Source: Azohydromonas lata NBRC 102462
GTDB lineage: Bacteria > Pseudomonadota > Gammaproteobacteria > Burkholderiales > Burkholderiaceae_C
Length of the DNA stretch: 32,037 bases
Assembly (NCBI RefSeq): GCF_001571085.1
Contig: NZ_BCTC01000075.1
Span: 1-32,037 of the forward strand
Reading direction: 5' to 3'
The stretch's first letter is position 1. Each line of letters starts with the position of its first letter. Shown here one piece after another: positions 24,259 through 32,037 of this stretch. Both the position numbers and the translations under genes were made by a program. The notes under the pieces are model-generated. The model searched no databases, was not told where the DNA came from, and saw only the letters and a program-made list of their open reading frames with translations.

Positions 24259-25095
24259 ATGAAGACGACGTTGCTGCCTGCGCTGCAGGCTTCCGTGGTC
24301 GCGCTGTCCTTGTGCGCCGCAGCCCCGCCCGCATCCGCCGTGGCCGCCGTGGGCCTGCCCGCCGCCTCGGCGCCTCGCCCCGCGCTGCAGGGCTGGTGGC
24401 AGGGCTTTCATGATGCGGACATAGACCGGCTCGTGCCCGCCGTGCTGCGCGCGGCCGATGCTGCCGCCCCCAGTGCGCCGCGGCCGGCGCAGCTCGTGGC
24501 CGTGCTCATCGGCCTGCGCGAGTACGCCACGCATGCGGCGCTGGCGGCCGAGCGGCTGGCCGCGCTGCAGGCGCAGCGGCGGCTGGCGGCGGCGTCGCGC
24601 CCGTCGCGGGAGGCCGCCGCGGCGCTGGAGCGGCTGGACACCCGCGTGCGCGCGGCCCAGGACCAGCTCTACGTGCACCTCCAGCTGCGCGACGCCTACC
24701 TGGCCTCTTGGCAGGTGATCGCCGGCCCCGTCTCCGGCACGCTGCCCGTGTCGCTGCCGGCGGGCCTGAGCGCCGCGGCACTGCCCTCCTTCGAGGCGGA
24801 GCCGCCCACGGCGGTGCCGGACGACGCCCCGGCCGAACTGGCCCGGCCGCTGCACGCGCTGAATTCGGCCCACACCGCGCTGGCCCTGGCGCTGGAGCAG
24901 TTGCAGCGCAGCGAAAGGCATTTCCACAGCCGCCATGCGCGCGACGGTGCCGGGGAAGATGAACGCTTCCCGGCCAGCGCCCAGGCCCTGGAGGGCTATG
25001 CGCAACTGCTGGCGCAGGCCGACGCCGTCGTCTCGGCCAAGGCCCGCCTGGCCCTGGCCTGGGTGCAGTTCCACCAGGCCTTGGGCGCGCCCTGA
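24259..25095 (+). CDS. Short TolC-like (outer-membrane efflux family) protein
   Basis: Codes for 278 residues from the ATG whose product starts MKTTLLPALQASVVALS, a good signal peptide ending near PASA. ATG at 24229 or GTG at 24223 would lengthen it. After the signal, WWQGFHDADIDRLVPAVLRAAD copies the WW-x2-F-x-D-x2-L-x2-LV opening of TolC/NodT-type outer-membrane factors. Long Ala/Gln-rich helices follow, and the end (AKARLALAWVQFHQALGAP) resembles their final helix. A normal member has about 450-500 residues with two such halves, so this is about half-size and lacks evident beta segments. No inner-membrane or periplasmic adaptor pump gene adjoins it. It may be a decayed or reused family member. 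Confidence 0.6.
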   Translation: MKTTLLPALQASVVALSLCAAAPPASAVAAVGLPAASAPRPALQGWWQGFHDADIDRLVPAVLRAADAAAPSAPRPAQLVAVLIGLREYATHAALAAERLAALQAQRRLAAASRPSREAAAALERLDTRVRAAQDQLYVHLQLRDAYLASWQVIAGPVSGTLPVSLPAGLSAAALPSFEAEPPTAVPDDAPAELARPLHALNSAHTALALALEQLQRSERHFHSRHARDGAGEDERFPASAQALEGYAQLLAQADAVVSAKARLALAWVQFHQALGAP

Positions 25096-25351
25096 AGGGC
25101 GCGGCGAGGGCTGCCGGCGCGGGAAACAAGTCCATACGCCTTGGCACCATCGGAGGCTTGCCGCAGGGGCATGCCGATTGCAGGCTGCCGCGCACAGGCC
25201 CAGGTGAGCGCCGGCGGCAGCGTGAAGGCGCAAGCCGCACAGGCGACGGTTTGCTGGGCTGGGGCGGTGAGCGTCGCTGCAGGCGGTGGCGCCGTCGCGG
25301 TCCAGGGAGGGCAGGCCTTGCGCAACCGGCCGGGCCTGCACGAGCAGCTTC

Positions 25352-27862
25352 ATGAACGCCTATCAGCGCCCCGAATTCCCCGCGTCGCAGCCCGGTGCCG
25401 AGCCGGCCTGCGCCGACGCCTTGTCGGCCGACTTCCGTGTCCTGTTCGAGGCCACGCCCTCGCCGCTGCTGGTGCTCAAGCCGCCGCACTGGCGCATCGT
25501 GGCCGTCAACGACGCCTACCTGCTGGCCACCATGAGGCGGCGCGAGGATCTGTTGGGGTGCCCGCTGTTCGAAGCCTTCCCCGACGACCCCGACGACCCG
25601 CACGCCAATGGCGTTTCCAAGCTCGGGGCCTCGCTGCAGCGCGTGATGGCTACCGGCCAGGCCGACACCATGCCGCTGCAGCGCTACCCCATACGCCGGC
25701 CCGCGGCGCAGGGCGGCGGCTTCGAGGAACGCTGGTGGAGCCCGGTCAACGTGCCCATGCCGGGGGCGGACGGGCGCGTCGCGCTGGTCCTGCACCGCGC
25801 GGAGGACCTCACCGGCATGGTGCCGGGGGGCGCCGGCACGCAGGACGTGCACCACCTGCCCCCCGGGCAGCAGGCGCTGCTGGAGCGCGTGCGCCACGAG
25901 ATGCTGGCCACGGCGCGGGCGCAGGCGGCGCTGCGCGCCAGCCAGTCGCGGCTGGCCATGATCTTCGAGCGTGCGTCGGTTGGGCTGTCGGAGATCTCGG
26001 TGGACGGGCGCATCCTGCACACCAACCCGGAGCTTGCGCGCATCGTCGGCCTGCCGCCGCACCAGGTGTGCGGCCTGTTCGTCACCGACGTGACGCACCC
26101 GGAGGACTTGCCCGCCACGCTGGAAGCCGTGGCCCGCGTGCTGGGCCCCGAGGGCTACGCCGTGCTGGACAAGCGCTACGTGCGCCCGGACGGCACCTGG
26201 GTGCATGCCCAAAGCAGCGTGACGCGGCTGGACCCGGAGGAGCCCGGCGGCGAGCCCACCATGCTGGCCGTCACCGTGGACTTCAGCGCCCGCCACCGTG
26301 CCGAGGCCGCGCAGCGCGCCAGCGAGCGGCACTTCCGCGCGCTGGTGGACCTGGTGCCCGACTTGCTGTGGAGCAACGACCCGCTTGGGCGCGTGGAGTG
26401 GTTCAACGGGCGCTGGAGCGAGTACACCGGGATGGCCGAACGCGACGGCTTGGGCGACGGCTGGATGGCGGCCATCCATCCCGACGACCTGCCGGACACC
26501 CGGGCGCTGTGGCGGCAATCGTTGCGCAGCGGGGACGGCGTGGTGCACGAGCACCGCATACGCCGGCGCGACGGGCAGTACCGCTGGCACCTGTTGCGTA
26601 CTCAACCCGTGCGCGACGCGCAGGGCCGCCTGGAGCGCTGGTTCGGTTCGGCCACCGACGTGCACGACCAGCGCATCGCGCGCAACCTGCTGGAGCGCCG
26701 CGTGCAGCAGCGCACGGGCGAGCTGCGCACCGTGCTCAACAGTGCGGCCAGCGCCATCGTCGCCACCGACATGGCCGGGCGCATCACCACGCTCAACCCG
26801 GCCGCCGAGGAGTTGCTGCGGCAGCCCGCCATACACGCCGTGGGCCGCCCGGTGCTGGACTTCATCGACAAGCGCACGCTGCGCCGGCGCATACACGGCC
26901 TGCCGCAGGAGGTGCGCCGCGTGCTGTGGCCGCACTCCGAGCCCCATGCCCGGCGCTGGCCGGCCGTGCCCGGCGGCGAATGGCGCTGCACGCGCGCCGA
27001 CGGCAGCAGCTTTCCGGCGCTGGTCAACGTGAGCGTGCTGCGCGACGAGCAGGGCCAGCCCACGGGCTTCCTGGGCGTGGTGAGCGACCTGAGCGAGCGC
27101 AAGCGGCTGGAGCAGGCGCTGCGCCAGCGCACGGCACAGGCCGAGGCCGCCAACCGCGCCAAGAGCACCTTCCTCGCGCACATGAGCCACGAGTTCCGCA
27201 CGCCGCTCAACGCCGTGATCGGCCTGAGCCACCTGCTGGGCCGCATGGAGCTGCCGGAGCGCGCCCAGGGCTTCGTGCGCCACGTCGAGCAGGCCGGCGC
27301 GCAACTGCTGGCGCTCATCGACGACGTGCTCGACCTCTCGCGCATCGAAGCCGGCGAGATGCGGCTGGAGCAGGTGCGCTTCAACCTGCAGGACCTGCTC
27401 GACGGCGCCGTGGCCCTGGTGCGGCCGCAGGCCGACGCCAAGAAGCTGGCCCTCGTCCTGGACGCCGCGCCGGGCCTGCCCGCGGAGCTGCTGGGCGACC
27501 CGCTGCGCTTGAAGCAGGTGCTCATCAACCTGCTGGGCAACGCCGTGAAGTTCACGGCCCAGGGCCGCGTGACGCTGCGCGTGCGCGAGGTGGAGCGCGC
27601 TGAACACGACCTGCGCCAGGCCACGCTGCGCCTGGAAGTGGCCGACACCGGCATAGGCATAGACCCGGCCAAGCAGGCGCGCATCTTCGAGCCCTTTACC
27701 CAGGCCGACAGCTCCACCACGCGGCGCTTCGGCGGCACGGGCTTGGGTTTGTCCATCGTTCGCCGCCTGGTCGGGATGATGGGCGGCGAGCTGACGCTGG
27801 ACAGCACGCCGGGGCAGGGCAGCACCTTTGGCGTGGTCTTGTCGCTGGAGCTGCCGGTGTAG
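25352..27862 (+). CDS. Cytoplasmic PAS-domain sensor histidine kinase
   Basis: Codes for 836 residues from ATG 25352 (weak GAGCAG site). No membrane helix is visible. Four PAS-like units precede the kinase: about 28-150; about 205-315 ([20 protein letters not shown]); about 325-445, with a clear PAC tail ([17 protein letters not shown]); and about 460-580 ([17 protein letters not shown]). HisKA has His613 in [16 protein letters not shown]. HATPase has [15 protein letters not shown] and [10 protein letters not shown]. There is no receiver domain and no response regulator beside it. It ends 215 bp before gltI on the same strand. Control of that operon is conceivable but unsupported. The PAS ligands cannot be told from sequence. 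Confidence 0.92.
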   Translation: MNAYQRPEFPASQPGAEPACADALSADFRVLFEATPSPLLVLKPPHWRIVAVNDAYLLATMRRREDLLGCPLFEAFPDDPDDPHANGVSKLGASLQRVMATGQADTMPLQRYPIRRPAAQGGGFEERWWSPVNVPMPGADGRVALVLHRAEDLTGMVPGGAGTQDVHHLPPGQQALLERVRHEMLATARAQAALRASQSRLAMIFERASVGLSEISVDGRILHTNPELARIVGLPPHQVCGLFVTDVTHPEDLPATLEAVARVLGPEGYAVLDKRYVRPDGTWVHAQSSVTRLDPEEPGGEPTMLAVTVDFSARHRAEAAQRASERHFRALVDLVPDLLWSNDPLGRVEWFNGRWSEYTGMAERDGLGDGWMAAIHPDDLPDTRALWRQSLRSGDGVVHEHRIRRRDGQYRWHLLRTQPVRDAQGRLERWFGSATDVHDQRIARNLLERRVQQRTGELRTVLNSAASAIVATDMAGRITTLNPAAEELLRQPAIHAVGRPVLDFIDKRTLRRRIHGLPQEVRRVLWPHSEPHARRWPAVPGGEWRCTRADGSSFPALVNVSVLRDEQGQPTGFLGVVSDLSERKRLEQALRQRTAQAEAANRAKSTFLAHMSHEFRTPLNAVIGLSHLLGRMELPERAQGFVRHVEQAGAQLLALIDDVLDLSRIEAGEMRLEQVRFNLQDLLDGAVALVRPQADAKKLALVLDAAPGLPAELLGDPLRLKQVLINLLGNAVKFTAQGRVTLRVREVERAEHDLRQATLRLEVADTGIGIDPAKQARIFEPFTQADSSTTRRFGGTGLGLSIVRRLVGMMGGELTLDSTPGQGSTFGVVLSLELPV

Positions 27863-27870
27863 GGCCGGGA

Positions 27871-27890
27871 AGGGACGGAAATCCGTCCCT
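27871..27890. promoter_or_regulatory. Inverted repeat after the PAS kinase gene / upstream of gltI
   Basis: Perfect 9-bp arms AGGGACGGA and TCCGTCCCT lie around AA. It could be a terminator (no T-run, very short loop) or an operator. It shares the core CGGA-WW-TCCG with the repeat at 28035-28050, which favours a protein-binding site. Confidence 0.45.
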
Positions 27891-28034
27891 CCGTCCGCCG
27901 GCGCTTGGGCGAGCGTCGGTTTTCCGTCCGCCCGCGGCACTCCTGAAGCCGCCGCGCCATGATGAATCAACGGCTTACGAGCGCCGGACGGCCTTGGGGC
28001 CTGCTGGCACGCTCCCTGCGATGTAAAGCACGTC

Positions 28035-28050
28035 GTGCGGATTTCCGCAC
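28035..28050. promoter_or_regulatory. Inverted repeat in the gltI leader
   Basis: Arms GTGCGGA and TCCGCAC lie around TT, 28 bp before the gltI ATG. It has the same CGGA-WW-TCCG core as 27871-27890. A looser copy (CGGTTTTCCG) lies at 27917-27926. It is a likely operator or leader element. Confidence 0.45.
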
Positions 28051-28077
28051 CGCCCAACCCGCAGGAAGCCGTTGTCC

Positions 28078-28977
28078 ATGTCGTTTCTCCCGCGTTCCCG
28101 TCTGCTGCCGCTGCTGGCCCTGGTGCTGGCCGCGGCGGGCGTGCGCGCGCAGGACATGGGCACGCTGGAGCGCATCGCGCAGACCGGCACCATCAACCTC
28201 GGCCATCGCGAGTACGCGATGCCCTTCTCCTACTACGACAGCAGGAAGCAGGTCGTGGGCTACTCGCATGAGCTGTCGCTGCGGGTGCTGGAGGGCATCA
28301 AGGCCGAGCTCAAGCTGCCGGCGCTGACGCTGCGGCTGGTGCCCGTGACGGCGCAGAACCGCATCGCGCTCGTGCAGAACGGCACCGTGGACCTGGAATG
28401 CGCCGCCACCTCGCACACCGTGGAGCGCGAGCGGCTGGTGTCGTTCTCGACCTCCATCTTCGTGGTGGGCCTGCGCATGCTGGTGCACAAGGACTCCGGC
28501 CTGCGCGACTTCGCCGACCTGGAAGGCCAGACCGCCGCCGTGACCACCGGCACCACGTCCGAGCGCATGCTGCGCACCTACAACGAAAGCCACGGCCGGC
28601 GCATTCACATCGCCCTGGCGCGCGACCAGGGCAGCGCCTTCAAGATGCTGGAAGAAGGCAAGGCGCAAGCGGTGGTGCACGACGACGCGCTGCTCTACGG
28701 CGAGCGCGCCAAGTCCAGGAAGCCTGACGATTGGACGGTGGTGGGCACGCCGCTGGCGTCCGAGGTGTACGGCTGCATGCTGCGCCAAGGCGACACCGCG
28801 TTCAAACAGGTCGTGGACCGTGCGCTGGAGCGGCTGCTGCGCTCCGGCGAGGCCCGCGCCCTCTACACCAAGTGGTTCCAGCGCCCCATACCGCCCAAGG
28901 GCCTGAACCTGAACTGGCCGCCCTCCGACGGGCTGCTGGAGCTGTACCGCAACCCCAACGACAGGCCGCTCGGATAG
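28078..28977 (+). CDS. gltI: Glutamate/aspartate-binding periplasmic protein (GltI)
   Basis: Codes for 299 residues from the ATG at 28078, with AGGAAG upstream; a TTG six bases earlier is less likely. The signal peptide is MSFLPRSRLLPLLALVLAAAGVRAQ. The mature part is a family-3 solute-binding protein. Typical features are LERIAQTGTINLGHREYAMPFSYYD near the start, a central VDLECAATSHTVERE block and the C-terminal IPPKGLNLNWPPS, all usual for GltI. It captures Glu/Asp for the GltJK-GltL importer encoded downstream. A stable stem-loop just after it (29046-29072) probably raises its yield over the later genes. Confidence 0.94.
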   Translation: MSFLPRSRLLPLLALVLAAAGVRAQDMGTLERIAQTGTINLGHREYAMPFSYYDSRKQVVGYSHELSLRVLEGIKAELKLPALTLRLVPVTAQNRIALVQNGTVDLECAATSHTVERERLVSFSTSIFVVGLRMLVHKDSGLRDFADLEGQTAAVTTGTTSERMLRTYNESHGRRIHIALARDQGSAFKMLEEGKAQAVVHDDALLYGERAKSRKPDDWTVVGTPLASEVYGCMLRQGDTAFKQVVDRALERLLRSGEARALYTKWFQRPIPPKGLNLNWPPSDGLLELYRNPNDRPLG

Positions 28978-29006
28978 CGCCGCCGTCCACCGCCCCGATG
29001 TCCTGA

Positions 29007-30188
<1,182 letters not shown>

Positions 30189-30232
30189 TCCGCTGGCGCT
30201 GCGCGTTGGGCGGTTAACGAAGGAGAAAGACC

Positions 30233-30979
30233 TTGGCGACTTGGGACTGGCAAGTCTTCTGCAACAGCACCCTGGGCGAGGAGCCCACGGGAAGCTGTTT
30301 CGGCAGCAACGGTGACGTCACTTATCTGGACTGGCTGCTGTCGGCATGGGGCTGGACGCTGTCCGTCTCCAGCCTGGCGCTGGTGGTGGCGCTGGCCACC
30401 GGCATCCTGATCGGCATCCTGCGCACGCTGCCCTCGGCACCGTGGCGCTGGTTCGGCAATGCGTGGACGGAGCTGTTCCGCAACATCCCGCTGCTGGTGC
30501 AGATCTTCATGTGGTACCACGTGCTGCCGCAGGTCTTCCCCGCGCTGCAAAAGCTCCCCAGCCTGGTGCTGGTGGTGTTCGCGCTGGGCTTCTTCACCTC
30601 CGCCCGCGTGGCCGAGCAGGTCAAGGCCGGCATACAGGCCCTGCCGCGCGGCCAGCGCATGGCGGGCCTGGCCATGGGCCTGACGCTGGCGCAGACCTAC
30701 CGCCACGTGCTGCTGCCCATGGCGCTGCGCATCGTGGTGCCGCCGCTGACCAGCGAGAGCATGAACATCATCAAGAACTCGGCCGTGGCCTTCGCCGTGT
30801 CCATCGCCGAGCTGACCATGTTCGCCATGCAGGCGCAGGAGGAAACCTCGCGCGGCGTGGAGATCTATCTCGCCGTCACGGGCCTGTACTTCCTGTCGGC
30901 GCTGGTGGTCAACCGCGTGGCCAGCTTCATCGAGCGCGCCATGCGCGTGCCGGGCCTCGCCACCGGAGGTGCCAAGTGA
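30233..30979 (+). CDS. gltJ: Glutamate/aspartate ABC transporter permease GltJ
   Basis: Codes for 248 residues from a TTG start, decided by AGGAG eight bases upstream and the typical opening (WDWQVFCNSTLG, then TYLDWLLSAWGWTLSVS). About five membrane helices are seen. The permease coupling loop has the HisM-type pattern around GIQALPRGQRMAGLAMGLTL. It pairs with GltK as the membrane channel of the Glu/Asp importer. The stop overlaps the gltK start as GTGA. The N-terminal periplasmic section with two Cys (CNST, SCFG) is usual for GltJ. Confidence 0.94.
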   Translation: MATWDWQVFCNSTLGEEPTGSCFGSNGDVTYLDWLLSAWGWTLSVSSLALVVALATGILIGILRTLPSAPWRWFGNAWTELFRNIPLLVQIFMWYHVLPQVFPALQKLPSLVLVVFALGFFTSARVAEQVKAGIQALPRGQRMAGLAMGLTLAQTYRHVLLPMALRIVVPPLTSESMNIIKNSAVAFAVSIAELTMFAMQAQEETSRGVEIYLAVTGLYFLSALVVNRVASFIERAMRVPGLATGGAK

Positions 30980-31641
30980 ATCTCGACTTCTCCTTCCTCA
31001 CCGGCTCCGTGCTGGTGGACTACGTCTCGCGCGGCTTCGCCTTCTCGCTGCAGCTCACGCTGGTGGCCATGCTCGGCGGCATCGCGCTGGGTACGGTGCT
31101 GGCGCTCATGCGCCTGTCGGGCAAGGCGGTGCTGGCGGTGCCGGCCGCGGCCTACGTCAACACCATGCGCAGCATCCCGCTGGTCATGGTCATCCTGTGG
31201 TTCTTCCTGCTGGTGCCCATGCTGGTGGGCCGCTCGCTGGGGGCGGAGGTGTCGGCCACCATCACCTTCACGCTGTTCGAGGCCGCCTACTACTCCGAGA
31301 TCATGCGCGCGGGCATCCAAAGCGTGCCCAAGGGCCAGGTCTACGCCAGCCAGGCCATGGGCATGAGCTACCGGCAGAGCATGCAGCTCGTCATCCTGCC
31401 CCAGGCCTTCCGCAACATGCTGCCGGTGCTGCTGACACAGACCATCGTCCTGTTCCAGGACACCTCGCTGGTCTACGCCATCGGCGCCTACGACCTGCTC
31501 AAGGGCTTCGAGGTCGCCGGCAAGAACTTCAACCGGCCCATCGAGACCTACCTGTTCGCGGCCTGCGTCTACTTCGTGATTTCCTTCAGCCTGTCCATGC
31601 TGGTCAAGCGCCTGCAGGCCAAAATTGCCATCATCCGTTGA
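30976..31641 (+). CDS. gltK: Glutamate/aspartate ABC transporter permease GltK
   Basis: Codes for 221 residues from a GTG that overlaps the gltJ stop by 4 bp; GGAGGT lies five bases upstream. Several membrane helices surround the coupling loop MRAGIQSVPKGQVYASQAMGM (EAA-type motif), and the end (LSMLVKRLQAKIAIIR) is typical of GltK. Longer in-frame extensions run back through gltJ and are rejected. It forms the permease heterodimer with GltJ. Confidence 0.94.
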   Translation: MNLDFSFLTGSVLVDYVSRGFAFSLQLTLVAMLGGIALGTVLALMRLSGKAVLAVPAAAYVNTMRSIPLVMVILWFFLLVPMLVGRSLGAEVSATITFTLFEAAYYSEIMRAGIQSVPKGQVYASQAMGMSYRQSMQLVILPQAFRNMLPVLLTQTIVLFQDTSLVYAIGAYDLLKGFEVAGKNFNRPIETYLFAACVYFVISFSLSMLVKRLQAKIAIIR

Positions 31642-31653
31642 GTGAGCAACACC

Positions 31654-32037
31654 ATGATCAAGATCAGCAACGTCAGCAAGTGGTACGGCAGCTTCCAGGT
31701 GCTCACCGACTGCACCACGCACATCGAAAAGGGTGAAGTGGTGGTGGTGTGCGGCCCGTCGGGCTCCGGCAAGTCCACGCTCATCAAGACCGTCAACGCG
31801 CTGGAGCCCATCCAGAAGGGCGACATCGTCGTCAACGGCGTGAGCATCGCCGACCCCAAGACCAACCTGCCCAAGCTGCGCAGCCACGTGGGCATGGTGT
31901 TCCAGCACTTCGAGCTGTTTCCCCACCTGTCGGTGACGGAAAACCTCACGCTGGCGCAGATCAAGGTGCTGGGCCGCAACAAGGACGACGCCCTCAAGCG
32001 CGGCCTGAAGATGCTCGACCGCGTGGGCCTGAGCGCA
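31654..32037 (+). CDS. gltL: Glutamate/aspartate ABC transporter ATPase GltL (partial, cut by window end)
   Basis: The first 128 residues are visible, about half of the normal ~240. It starts at ATG 31654, 12 bp after gltK. Walker A GPSGSGKST (about 34-42) and the Q-loop MVFQHFELFPHL are intact. The signature and Walker B motifs lie beyond the window. It energises GltJK-mediated uptake and is the last recognisable gene of the operon. Confidence 0.95.
   Translation, partial: MIKISNVSKWYGSFQVLTDCTTHIEKGEVVVVCGPSGSGKSTLIKTVNALEPIQKGDIVVNGVSIADPKTNLPKLRSHVGMVFQHFELFPHLSVTENLTLAQIKVLGRNKDDALKRGLKMLDRVGLSA

Noticed and set aside
24506-28057. Very long minus-strand frame opposite the PAS kinase and TolC-like genes
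   Set aside because: His/Gln/Arg/Ala-rich shadow of high-GC coding on the plus strand.

Overview
The window is GC-rich and tightly packed, with strong G/C preference at third codon positions. It carries a type VI secretion (T6SS) gene block, an E. coli-type SerA with an ACT domain, a GltIJKL amino-acid importer and a chromid-style replication module. Together these suggest a betaproteobacterium of the Burkholderiales, most likely the Comamonadaceae. That placement is an inference from gene content and composition; there is no rRNA or other marker gene here to confirm it. No tRNA, rRNA, CRISPR array or insertion sequence was recognised.

Layout. (1) 0.1-8.7 kb is the edge of a T6SS cluster. 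It holds an Ala/Pro-rich one-pass membrane protein, a membrane-anchored M15 peptidase (TagX-like), TssM, TagF and a periplasmic BON-OmpA protein, with TssA convergent to them. (2) 8.8-9.8 kb encodes a Tat-exported dienelactone hydrolase-family protein. (3) 9.8-14.9 kb is a complete replicon control module. A Rep_3-type initiator is transcribed leftward, and a 0.9-kb region follows with an AT-rich stretch and twelve same-direction 17-bp iterons. ParA and ParB are transcribed rightward and end in a strong terminator. Three palindromes lie just behind it and look like the parS centromere. (4) 15.0-17.1 kb has an HEXXH-motif gene that appears frameshifted, then serA with two operator-like palindromes in front. 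(5) 17.5-20.4 kb is an orphan hybrid sensor kinase (periplasmic sensor, HAMP, HisKA, HATPase, REC, HPt). (6) 20.5-23.1 kb, on the minus strand, has an AhpD-like peroxidase-related protein. It also has a probable two-gene operon of a metallophosphoesterase followed by an Sfp-type phosphopantetheinyl transferase. This recalls the mycobacterial PptH-PptT pair. (7) 23.3-27.9 kb has a lone GspG-like pseudopilin with an abnormal N-terminus, a small unknown ORF, a half-length TolC-like protein and a soluble four-PAS histidine kinase. (8) 28.1 kb to the end is a glutamate/aspartate importer operon, gltI-ansB-gltJ-gltK-gltL. A secreted asparaginase/glutaminase is placed inside it, and gltL is cut by the window edge.

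How the parts fit. The replication module has everything a secondary replicon (chromid or megaplasmid) needs: initiator, iterons, partition ATPase, centromere-binding protein and centromere. It sits among genes that are normally chromosomal (serA, gltIJKL, T6SS), so the replicon is either a chromid or a chromosome that has absorbed one. In the gltI-ansB operon the periplasmic enzyme would release Asp or Glu from Asn or Gln, and the ABC system would import the product. A strong stem-loop behind gltI probably lets the binding protein be made in excess. The T6SS genes supply the membrane complex (TssM), its peptidoglycan passage and anchoring (TagX-like, OmpA-like), the baseplate/sheath cap (TssA) and a post-translational repressor (TagF). 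The core tube, sheath and ATPase genes lie outside the window.
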